Shown here: positions 1 to 6,458 of the stretch, in pieces
How the letters are laid out: every line of letters begins with the position of its first letter
How positions within the stretch are numbered: the stretch's first letter is position 1
Source of the DNA: CADAWZ01 sp045114665
Lineage (GTDB): Bacteria; Vulcanimicrobiota; CADAWZ01
DNA: 12,946 bases
Direction: 5' to 3'
Assembly (NCBI GenBank): GCA_045114665.1
Contig: JBGUKW010000225.1
Coordinates: 1 to 12,946 of the forward strand
Made by a program: the position numbers and the translations under genes
The notes under the pieces: model-generated
The model's database searches: none
Seen by the model: the letters and a program-made list of their open reading frames with translations, nothing else
Told to the model about the DNA's origin: nothing

Positions 1-59
1 TATTGCATATATGTTTTCTCCTTCGTAGAAGGAGCTTCAATGCTCCTCTCTTTATACAT
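1..59 (-). CDS. Unidentified CDS downstream of hsdM, N-terminal fragment
   Basis: An ATG at 57-59 (minus) is preceded by a strong AGGAGGAGA Shine-Dalgarno about 5 nt upstream, and the frame stays open to the window edge (19 codons, beginning MYKERSIEAPS). The same frame is also open backwards to the hsdM stop at 192-194. A second in-frame ATG at 11-13 has its own AAGGAG site and could be the real start. In type I restriction loci hsdS or a small accessory gene usually follows hsdM, so this may be such a gene, but too little is visible to identify it. The call rests on the ribosome-binding site only. Confidence 0.35.
   Translation of the reverse strand, partial: MYKERSIEAPSTKEKTYMQ
18..46 (-). 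promoter_or_regulatory. Two overlapping, mutually exclusive hairpins near an ATG
   Basis: CTCCTTC (18-24) and GAAGGAG (28-34) form a 7-bp stem with a 3-nt loop. GGAGC (31-35) and GCTCC (42-46) form a 5-bp stem with a 6-nt loop. Both need bases 31-34, so only one can form at a time. In the minus-strand transcript the first stem would bury the GAAGGAG site of the ATG at 11-13 and the second would free it. This is direct inverted-repeat reading; a regulatory role is inference. Confidence 0.4.
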
Positions 60-191
60 TGTTCTCTCCTCCTCTTGATTTTTTATATATTTTACTCGTT
101 CATCAATCATATTTACCAAGGGATTGTCAATTTTATTTCCATTAATATAAGCAAAAAGAGCTTCTAAATCAGCATAAATGTCAACAAAATG

Positions 192-1697
192 CTATACTTC
201 GTACCCTATGCTTTTTAAACTTTCTCTGATTTCATCTTCCAATTCATGGGATTTTGCAAACATATCAGATAATTCAGATGTCAAGCGTGACATTTTTTCT
301 TCAAAAGGCTCATCATCTGTTTGTTCTTCGATACCGACATAACGCCCTGGGGTGAGGATATAATCCTGTTTAACTATGTCTTCTAATGTCGCAACAGAGC
401 AGAAACCTTTTACATCTTCAAGTGTGCCATTTTGGAAAGCCTCAAATGTATCTGCTAACTTTTTGATATCTTCCTCTGCAAGGTCTCTGTGTTTGCGATC
501 GACCATTTGCCCCATTTTGCGTGCATCTATAAACAGCGTTTTTCCTTTTTGCTTCTTCCCTTTTGTGATAAACCAAAGAGAAACAGGGATTGTAACACTA
601 TAAAATAGCTGAGTTGGCATAGCAATAATGCCCTCAATCAAATCATCTTCAATAATTTTTTTGCGAATTTCACCTTCTCCGCTTGCCTGTGTGGATAGTG
701 AACCATTAGCCAAAACAAGACCAATTTTGCCACTCGGTGAAAGATGATGTATCATGTGCTGAATCCATGCATAGTTGGCATTACCTGCAGGTGGCAGTCC
801 ATATTTCCAGCGTACATCATCAACTAATTTTTCTTGATTCCAAGGATGATAGTTAAAAGGTGGATTTGCAAGTATAAAATCTGCCTTCAATCTTGGGTGT
901 AAATCATTTGTAAATGTATCTGCCTGATAAGGACCAAAATCTGCATCTATGCCACGAATAGCCATATTCATCTTAGCCATTTTCCAAGTGTCCGCATTAG
1001 CTTCTTGACCATATACTGAAATTGTTCCACGCTTGCCAGAGTGAGCCTCAATAAATTTGGCACTTTGAACAAACATGCCACCTGAACCACAGCAACAATC
1101 ATAAACACGGCAGTTGTCAAAAGGACGAAGAATCTCAACAAGAGTTTTGACAACACTTGATGGGGTGTAGAATTCGCCACCACCGACTCCTTCTTTTTCT
1201 GCAAATTGTGCAATGCAATATTCGTAAGTGCGACCAAGGAGATCTTCGCTCTCTTTTGTGTCACTCATGTCAATATTATTTGTGAAAATATCTACAACAT
1301 CACCTAAAACTCTTTTGTCGAGGTCTGGGCTTGCATAATTTTTAGGAAGCACATTTTTTAGTGTTTTATTTTCTGCTTCAATAGCCCTCATAGCTGTATC
1401 TATGACAGTTCCTATCTCTGGAGTATGTGCAGAAGAAGCTATGACATTCCATCTTGCCTCTTCAGGAACAAAAAATATATTATCCATTGTATAAGCATCT
1501 CTGTCGTCTTCGAAGCCATCGCCTTCTGCTACAAGTTCTTTATATCTTTTATCAAAAGCAGATGAAATATAGCGTAAAAAAATAAGTCCGATTATTACTT
1601 TTCTGTATTCTGCAGCAGGTATATGCCCCCACAAAACACAAGCAGCATTCCAAAGCTGTTTTTCAAATCCTATGTTTGCATTTGTTTTATCAGCCAT
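192..1697 (-). CDS. hsdM: Type I restriction-modification methyltransferase subunit HsdM
   Basis: HsdM transfers a methyl group from S-adenosylmethionine to adenine in the target chosen by HsdS, and is part of the HsdR2M2S restriction complex. The 501-aa length is usual for the family. An N-terminal helical domain (about 10-150) precedes the catalytic N6-adenine methyltransferase domain, with motif I YDCCCGSGG at 199-207 and motif IV NPPF at 278-281; FYTP at 176-179 is also typical. The C-terminal helix ends in IGYEV, a normal HsdM terminus. The ATG follows an AGGGGA site about 8 nt upstream and a good promoter at 1733-1761. hsdS and hsdR are not in the window and would lie beyond the left edge. 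Composition is less AT-rich than the genes to the right, which fits horizontal transfer. Confidence 0.95.
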   Translation of the reverse strand: MADKTNANIGFEKQLWNAACVLWGHIPAAEYRKVIIGLIFLRYISSAFDKRYKELVAEGDGFEDDRDAYTMDNIFFVPEEARWNVIASSAHTPEIGTVIDTAMRAIEAENKTLKNVLPKNYASPDLDKRVLGDVVDIFTNNIDMSDTKESEDLLGRTYEYCIAQFAEKEGVGGGEFYTPSSVVKTLVEILRPFDNCRVYDCCCGSGGMFVQSAKFIEAHSGKRGTISVYGQEANADTWKMAKMNMAIRGIDADFGPYQADTFTNDLHPRLKADFILANPPFNYHPWNQEKLVDDVRWKYGLPPAGNANYAWIQHMIHHLSPSGKIGLVLANGSLSTQASGEGEIRKKIIEDDLIEGIIAMPTQLFYSVTIPVSLWFITKGKKQKGKTLFIDARKMGQMVDRKHRDLAEEDIKKLADTFEAFQNGTLEDVKGFCSVATLEDIVKQDYILTPGRYVGIEEQTDDEPFEEKMSRLTSELSDMFAKSHELEDEIRESLKSIGYEV

Positions 1698-1732
1698 TTC
1701 ACTTTCCCCTGTTATTTCCTTGTTTGTTGTTA

Positions 1733-1761
1733 ATAATAAAATGAATAATTTGATTTAGCAA
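1733..1761 (-). promoter_or_regulatory. Probable sigma-70-type promoter of hsdM
   Basis: On the minus strand TTGCTA (1756-1761) and TATTAT (1733-1738) are separated by exactly 17 nt. The predicted start near 1726 leaves a leader of about 29 nt before the hsdM ATG. The same two hexamers with the same spacing occur upstream of the 101-aa gene at 10879-10907. Confidence 0.55.
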
Positions 1762-1814
1762 ATTTTGTGCGATGAAATGTGGCAATTAAGTTGCTTTTGC
1801 TTTTCTCTTTCACT

Positions 1815-1848
1815 AAAAAAGCGGTATTGACAATTTCAATACCGCTTT
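1815..1848 (-). terminator. Rho-independent terminator of the Gly/Met-rich hydrolase gene
   Basis: A perfect 13-bp stem pairs 1818-1830 (AAAGCGGTATTGA) with 1836-1848 around a 5-nt loop. On the minus strand it ends in a T run over 1815-1820. It begins 25 nt after the stop of the gene ending at 1874 and separates it from hsdM. Confidence 0.9.
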
Positions 1849-1873
1849 ACTATTCACAATTCAATTAAGGAAA

Positions 1874-2929
1874 TTAGTCTTTGTGATAGAATACTCCGCC
1901 TCTTCCGCTTCCTCTATCTTCGGTGACTTCTTGAATGCTGTCGCCACCATTGTTTGAACCGATCAATGTAGGTGGATTTCCAGCTTTTTCTACAAGTTCT
2001 GTATGTCCTCTCTTTGCATTGAACCATACATCACCTGGCTGAGCCTGATTTGCTGGAACCTGTCTCCAACCTTGGCTTTTTAGAGCTTGTTCAAGACCTT
2101 TACAACCATTGTAGTGACCTTGAAGTCTTCCTGTCTGCTGTAAGCAAGCACTTACAAAGTTTGCACAGTTGAGGTTGTAACCGATTGATTTATCAAGGTT
2201 ATTGAGACCTTTGATATCATGTGTTGTCTGACCTAAATATTTTCTTGCAAGATCTACTGTTGCTGAACCTGATGAACCGCCTGCTTGCTGAGCACCATTA
2301 GGACCGCCAACTCCGCCACAGGCACCACAACCGCCTGCTCCAGGACCTCCGCCCATCATGTTGCCCATCATATTACCCATATCTTGAGACATCTGATTCA
2401 TCATGTTCATCATGATCATCATAGCCATCATTTCCATCATTTTCATCATCATTTGGAGCATGCCATACATTGTAGGCTGACCACATTGACCATTGAATCC
2501 ACTTCCCTGCATGCAACCCATTCCTTGCATACCACCAAATCCTGGCATTCCACCGAGACCGAGTGAACCCATATCCATTCCGCCACCCATACCACCGAGA
2601 AGGTTGGTCATCATTTGTTGAGTTGTACTTTGGATTGTATTACCCATATCTCCTGCCATAGACATAATATCTGCAGAAGGAGTAAATGAAGATACTCCAC
2701 CAAGCATAGATGAAAGGTCGAATCCATTTGAGCCACCATTTATATTCTGTGCATTTGTTCCACCATTAATTTGTGTACCAATATTCATTCCTGTTGGAGC
2801 ACAAGCACCGCCATTTCCAATTAATCCTAAACCAAATCCACCACCACTGCTGTTGATTTGTGAACCAATATTCATTCCACTTGCTGCACAAGCACCGCCA
2901 GCTTGAATTAAATTCAATCCGTAAGCCAT
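1874..2929 (-). CDS. Gly/Met-rich protein with C-terminal NlpC/P60- or CHAP-like hydrolase domain
   Basis: A 351-aa protein. The ATG at 2927-2929 is chosen because GGAGG lies 8 nt upstream; an upstream TTG at 2948-2950 would place that site inside the coding region. Residues 5-57 hold two 29-aa repeats sharing LIxxGGACAxxGMNIGxQIN. Residues 110-222 are Gly/Met-rich, with 21 Met in the 39 residues 154-192 and a CGAC pair at 201-204. Residues about 223-351 resemble papain-like peptidoglycan amidases/endopeptidases (NlpC/P60 or CHAP): C255 in NCANFVSA is the likely nucleophile, H309 in RGHTELV the likely base, after PGDVWF (298-303). Such domains cleave peptide bonds or stems in peptidoglycan. 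No classical signal peptide is visible, so export route, or an intracellular or lytic role, is open. It stands alone between its own AT-rich upstream region and a terminator. The domain call is fairly sure; the biological role is unknown. Confidence 0.75.
   Translation of the reverse strand: MAYGLNLIQAGGACAASGMNIGSQINSSGGGFGLGLIGNGGACAPTGMNIGTQINGGTNAQNINGGSNGFDLSSMLGGVSSFTPSADIMSMAGDMGNTIQSTTQQMMTNLLGGMGGGMDMGSLGLGGMPGFGGMQGMGCMQGSGFNGQCGQPTMYGMLQMMMKMMEMMAMMIMMNMMNQMSQDMGNMMGNMMGGGPGAGGCGACGGVGGPNGAQQAGGSSGSATVDLARKYLGQTTHDIKGLNNLDKSIGYNLNCANFVSACLQQTGRLQGHYNGCKGLEQALKSQGWRQVPANQAQPGDVWFNAKRGHTELVEKAGNPPTLIGSNNGGDSIQEVTEDRGSGRGGVFYHKD
2354..2470 (-). repeat. Methionine-brush segment with a 9-nt repeat
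   Basis: This encodes residues 154-192 of the hydrolase protein. Residues 161-178 (2396-2449) are six perfect MMx triplets with x = K, E, A, I, N, N, which in DNA is a 9-nt periodicity of ATG ATG NNN. The array probably grew by slippage and then diverged at the third codon. Confidence 0.9.
2759..2917 (-). repeat. Two tandem 29-codon repeats with GGACA core
   Basis: Residues 5-33 and 34-57 of the hydrolase protein align with a 29-residue offset. Identity is high at the DNA level too, for example ACCAATATTCATTCC occurs in both copies. The Cys residues C14 and C43 occupy equivalent places after a double glycine. Confidence 0.85.
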
Positions 2930-2937
2930 ATTTAATT

Positions 2938-2942
2938 CCTCC
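2938..2942 (-). promoter_or_regulatory. GGAGG ribosome-binding site setting the hydrolase start
   Basis: GGAGG on the minus strand lies 8 nt before the ATG at 2927-2929. This decides against the upstream TTG start at 2948-2950. Confidence 0.8.
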
Positions 2943-2966
2943 AAATTCAAATCATTTTTATTCTGA

Positions 2967-2989
2967 TTATATTATAAATTATAATATAA
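2967..2989. promoter_or_regulatory. Perfect 11+1+11 AT inverted repeat upstream of the hydrolase gene
   Basis: TTATATTATAA (2967-2977), one central A, and TTATAATATAA (2979-2989) form a perfect inverted repeat. It contains TATAAT hexamers on the minus strand (2971-2976 and 2978-2983), so it overlaps a plausible -10 region for the gene starting at 2929. It may be an operator or simply a weak AT hairpin after selB. No convincing -35 was found. Confidence 0.45.
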
Positions 2990-3008
2990 AAAAAATATAA
3001 AAAAAAAA

Positions 3009-3043
3009 TGTTAATATTGTAAATTTCTTGTTAATATTGTAAA
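3009..3043. repeat. Two copies of a 15-bp direct repeat at the end of selB
   Basis: TGTTAATATTGTAAA occurs at 3009-3023 and 3029-3043 with a 20-bp period. The second copy contains the selB stop codon. In this AT-rich context it may be a recent short duplication; a function is not evident. Confidence 0.5.
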
Positions 3044-4503
3044 AATTTGTTATTTTTTAAAATTCTTCCTTTTTCGGTTCTCAAAGTAATTCCATCTCTG
3101 TCAAATTCTTCCAAAAGTGATATCAAAAAATGTCTGCCTCCATTGCTCAATTCTCTAATATCATTTAAACCACATACTTTCCTTTTATTAAGAAATAAGA
3201 TAAATTTATTTTTTATATCCTCATAATCAGATTTTAATAATACAAAGTTATTAAATATTTTTAATAACTTTTCTTTTTCTAATAATTTTATAGAATTTAA
3301 GAACTTATTTTTAGTCATGGTTATTTCTTTTTCGAGATTTCCCAAAGCAATTCCACTATTTGAATATTTTTTTAATACTTTTATAAATTTATTTCTTATT
3401 GAATCTTCTACTTTATTATTGTTTTTTATTTTTTCTTCTTTTTTTGTATTTTTTATAAAAGTTTTTGTTATCGTTCCAAATCCTATAGTTTTTTGAGGAT
3501 TTATTGTCCTTAAAATAAATTTATCCCCTTCTTCACATATAACATTTTCTTTAAAAAATATTGTACATTCTTTTTTAGAATCATTTAAAAATTTTATCTT
3601 TACAATATCTTTAAATGTTCCTGAAAAAAATATATATTTTCCTGAATTAAATTCATCAGAATTATCTATTTTTATATCTGTAACTGCTTTTATCTTTAGT
3701 TCAAAAGACTTCTTATCTGCTATAGTATCGCCAACCCTAATATTTTCTTTTGATATATTTCTCAAATTTAATGCTATTGTAGAACCTATAGAGGCATTTT
3801 TTACATCATTTCCTGCAATCTGTATATTTTTTATTGTACAACTTTTTTTTGAAGGAAGTAATTCAAGTTTAGAATTTAGATTTACTTCACCTGAAATTGG
3901 ATAGCCTGTTATAACTGTCCCTATTCCTTTTAAAGAAAAAACTTTTGCTATCGACATTCTAAAAGGTCTAAGGTCTTGTTTTCTATCTATTGAAATTGCA
4001 ATTTTTCTTGTTAAATCAAGTATTTCTTCAAGTCCAATTTTTGAAATAGCAGAAAAATATTGTATATAAAATTTTTTGATTTTTTCCTTGACTAAAAAAG
4101 TATATATTTCATCTTTTAATTCTTTTAGTCTTTCATGGTCGATTAAATCAATTTTTGAAATTATTGCAATTATTGTAGCATTGGGGGATAGATGTGAAAT
4201 CAATTTTAAATGCTCTATTGTTTGAGGCATTATACCTTCTTTAGAGTCAATCAAAAGATAGACAATATCTGCAAAACAACTTCCCATAAGCATGTTACTT
4301 ATAAAATTTTTATGCCCTGGTACATCTGCAATAACGGCAGTTATTTCTTCATTTAATTTAAAAGAGGTAAAACCAGTCTCTATGGTCATACCTCTTTTCT
4401 TTTCTTCAGGAAGTGTATCTGTATTATTTTTAGAAACGGCTTGAACAAGCGAAGTCTTTCCATGATCGACATGCCCAGCCGTTTCAATCATTATAAATTT
4501 CAT
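3031..4503 (-). CDS. selB: Selenocysteine-specific translation elongation factor SelB
   Basis: SelB is the GTPase that carries Sec-tRNA to UGA codons marked by a SECIS hairpin. G1 GHVDHGKT is at 10-17, the SelB-typical LPEEKKRGMTIETGF at 31-45, G3 DVPGH at 60-64 and G4 SKID at 116-119. EF-Tu lacks the LPEEKKRG form. Beta-barrel domains follow to about residue 350. The C-terminus carries winged-helix SECIS-binding modules, the last at about 430-490 with the SRKxxxxLLExFDxxGxTxR-type pattern preserved as GRHFLISLLEEFDRDGIT. At 490 aa it is shorter than the usual 600-640 aa, with room for about two winged helices rather than four. The ATG begins the usual SelB N-terminus but has only a weak ribosome site, so it probably depends on coupling to the gene ending 15 nt upstream. 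No selA, selC or selD is visible here. Confidence 0.93.
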   Translation of the reverse strand: MKFIMIETAGHVDHGKTSLVQAVSKNNTDTLPEEKKRGMTIETGFTSFKLNEEITAVIADVPGHKNFISNMLMGSCFADIVYLLIDSKEGIMPQTIEHLKLISHLSPNATIIAIISKIDLIDHERLKELKDEIYTFLVKEKIKKFYIQYFSAISKIGLEEILDLTRKIAISIDRKQDLRPFRMSIAKVFSLKGIGTVITGYPISGEVNLNSKLELLPSKKSCTIKNIQIAGNDVKNASIGSTIALNLRNISKENIRVGDTIADKKSFELKIKAVTDIKIDNSDEFNSGKYIFFSGTFKDIVKIKFLNDSKKECTIFFKENVICEEGDKFILRTINPQKTIGFGTITKTFIKNTKKEEKIKNNNKVEDSIRNKFIKVLKKYSNSGIALGNLEKEITMTKNKFLNSIKLLEKEKLLKIFNNFVLLKSDYEDIKNKFILFLNKRKVCGLNDIRELSNGGRHFLISLLEEFDRDGITLRTEKGRILKNNKFLQY

Positions 4504-4518
4504 CTTATTTGTGTTTTA

Positions 4519-6447
4519 TTATTTTTTGACGATTTTCATCGGAGTTCCGCAACATATCATTTGACATGGCTCATCTGCAACTCCACAGAGACAGTGATTT
4601 TCTATTATGAGTTTAAGTCCACATTTTTTGCAGACATACATCTCACCTTCACTTTCCTCTACTTCATTGATATCAACCATCTTTTTTCCACAACAAATAG
4701 GCTGTGGTTTATCTTCTTTTTCATCAAATACAACTACAAGTCTTTCACATTCTGTACAGAAATATGAAATTCCATCTGGAGCAGTTTCATCAAAATTTTC
4801 TGAATCTTTTTTTTCTATTTCAACTGCTTCTTCTCCGCAACAGATTATATCTTTATAATCTTCTATGTGTTTATACATTGAATCAGCATCGAGATAGTAT
4901 TCAGTTCCACATTTTTTGCATTTAAAAAATTTGCCTGAATTATCTTTGAGTGATGATAAACTTTGCATTTTTTCACCACAGCATTTAACACCTTCACACT
5001 TTTCATCATTGCAAGGGGATATTACTGATACAACCCTTTTACATTTTGTACAGACCAAAAACTCTTTGTCTTCTTCACGACCGCATGAGCAACAATCTTC
5101 TTCTTCAGGTTCATCATTATCAAATGAACAACAGCCACCTTCACAACAGTTATGCCCTTTATCTTCTTCAGGTTCATCATTATCAAATGAACAACAGCCA
5201 CCTTCACAACAATCACCATCTTCTGAATCATCACAGCCACAACAAGAACAACAATCACCAAAACAACTTTCTGGATCAGGAATGTCAATTATTTCCATTT
5301 TTTCACCACAACAAGTAAATCCATGTTCTTTGTCATCTGTAAAACATGAGCAATCTTCTTCAACTGAAATTTTTATTCCACATTTTTTACATTCAAATAC
5401 ATAACCTGTGTATGATTGTACTTCATCAAGATTTACCATTTTTTCACCGCAACATTTAACATCAATTATTCCATTTTTAGGTTCTTCTGCTACGGTAACT
5501 CTTTTGTGGCATTTTGGACAATATAAAAATATCAAGTCATCGTCAAAATCATCTATATCTTCTGCCTGTGAGTGGTCATGACCACAACAGCATTTATGTT
5601 CATGAACTTCTTCATTCTTTTCTGTTTCTTTTTTAGATTCTTCTATTTCCATTTTTTCACCACAACAGGAGATATTATATTCTCCATTTTTTTTGAAAAA
5701 TTCACCATTATTTATTATAGAAATTTTATTTCCACATTTTTTACAAATCAAAGAAGCAGTTTCATTTATTGAAATAAGTGGATTGCCATTACATTTAATA
5801 TTGCAATTTTCTCCACCTTTAAGAACAGAAACAACTATATTTAATTTTGGCTCAACAAGTATATGTTCTGTTTCACAACCACATGTACATATATCTTCTT
5901 CAGGTGTATATTCTATCATTTCTTGATCACAACAAGTAAATGAATAATCTTGATCATCTATTGGCATTTCATTTACAAAGATGACAGTTCCACATTTTTC
6001 ACATTTTAAGAATATATCTTCATATTCTTCAATATCATCATCTTCACTCATTGTTTCCATTTTTATACCAGAACATTTTATATTTAAATTTTTGCCTTTT
6101 TTGCCAAGTCTTACAATAGAAACAACTGTATTTTTTTCAGCACAGACCAAAACAATCTGATCTTCATCTCTCTCTTCATCTAAAGGAGAACAGGAATCCA
6201 TTACCTTATCACAACAGGTAAATTCACAAGTTGAACCATCTTCAGGTTCTGAACTTTCTACACATATAACAGTGCCACATTCCTTGCATTTTAAAAACTC
6301 ATTTTCTATTTCTTCTACGGTGTTAACAGGAATCATTTGTTCTCCACAACAAGTGATATTTTTATCATCAGAAACAGAATCTATAGCAATAACTGCATTG
6401 CATTTTTGACACATCAATATTTTTTCATTATCCAATTCTTCTTCCAT
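4519..6447 (-). CDS. Poly-desulforedoxin protein: twelve tandem rubredoxin-type Cys modules
   Basis: A 642-aa acidic protein with about 77 Cys. Twelve modules of 35-50 aa follow the desulforedoxin or desulfoferrodoxin N-terminal pattern CxxC, a beta-rich stretch, then CCGxxM. That fold binds one iron through four Cys (zinc is possible). Intact modules have ligands at C13/16/33/34, 54/57/78/79, 149/152/172/173, 235/238/261/262, 310/313/332/333, 353/356/379/380, 466/469/489/490, 510/513/536/537, 564/567/585/586 and 606/609/632/633. Modules 3 (near 102-130) and 5 (near 199-224) have lost ligands. Modules alternate A-B, so the protein is six pairs; both degenerate ones are A type. Linkers 187-191, 282-292 and 395-455 are Cys/His-rich. 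No signal peptide or membrane segment is visible. Start chosen at 6447: GGAGG lies 5 nt upstream, 11 nt past the rluD stop. Role unknown; iron storage, electron relay or metal buffering are possible inferences. Confidence 0.8.
   Translation of the reverse strand: MEEELDNEKILMCQKCNAVIAIDSVSDDKNITCCGEQMIPVNTVEEIENEFLKCKECGTVICVESSEPEDGSTCEFTCCDKVMDSCSPLDEERDEDQIVLVCAEKNTVVSIVRLGKKGKNLNIKCSGIKMETMSEDDDIEEYEDIFLKCEKCGTVIFVNEMPIDDQDYSFTCCDQEMIEYTPEEDICTCGCETEHILVEPKLNIVVSVLKGGENCNIKCNGNPLISINETASLICKKCGNKISIINNGEFFKKNGEYNISCCGEKMEIEESKKETEKNEEVHEHKCCCGHDHSQAEDIDDFDDDLIFLYCPKCHKRVTVAEEPKNGIIDVKCCGEKMVNLDEVQSYTGYVFECKKCGIKISVEEDCSCFTDDKEHGFTCCGEKMEIIDIPDPESCFGDCCSCCGCDDSEDGDCCEGGCCSFDNDEPEEDKGHNCCEGGCCSFDNDEPEEEDCCSCGREEDKEFLVCTKCKRVVSVISPCNDEKCEGVKCCGEKMQSLSSLKDNSGKFFKCKKCGTEYYLDADSMYKHIEDYKDIICCGEEAVEIEKKDSENFDETAPDGISYFCTECERLVVVFDEKEDKPQPICCGKKMVDINEVEESEGEMYVCKKCGLKLIIENHCLCGVADEPCQMICCGTPMKIVKK
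5099..5211 (-). repeat. Perfect 50-bp direct repeat (63-bp period) inside the poly-desulforedoxin gene
   Basis: Bases 5099-5148 are identical to 5162-5211. The repeat encodes the linker between modules 8 and 9, giving two copies of a 21-residue unit that starts CCEGGCCSFDNDEPEE. The in-frame period and perfect identity indicate a recent duplication. Confidence 0.95.
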
Positions 6448-6452
6448 ATTAA

Positions 6453-6457
6453 CCTCC
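6453..6457 (-). promoter_or_regulatory. GGAGG ribosome-binding site setting the poly-desulforedoxin start
   Basis: GGAGG sits 5 nt before the ATG at 6445-6447. It lies inside the alternative start at 6457-6459, which overlaps the rluD stop as TAATG. The downstream ATG is therefore preferred; the alternative would add four residues. Confidence 0.7.
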
Positions 6458-6458
6458 A

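Noticed and set aside
192..1697. hsdM as a pseudogene because the frame is open beyond the stop
   Set aside because: Length, motifs and C-terminus are complete, so the gene appears intact.
2285..2566. His-rich open frame on the plus strand
   Set aside because: It is the antisense shadow of the ATG-rich Met array (CAT = His on the opposite strand), with no ribosome site.
3031..4503. Assignment as EF-Tu or another general elongation factor
   Set aside because: LPEEKKRG, the GTPase variations and C-terminal winged helices match SelB, not EF-Tu.
4916..5404. Ser/Gln-rich plus-strand frame opposite the poly-desulforedoxin gene
   Set aside because: It is antisense to Cys/Glu/Asp codons of the real gene, has the same 63-bp repeat and no start signal.
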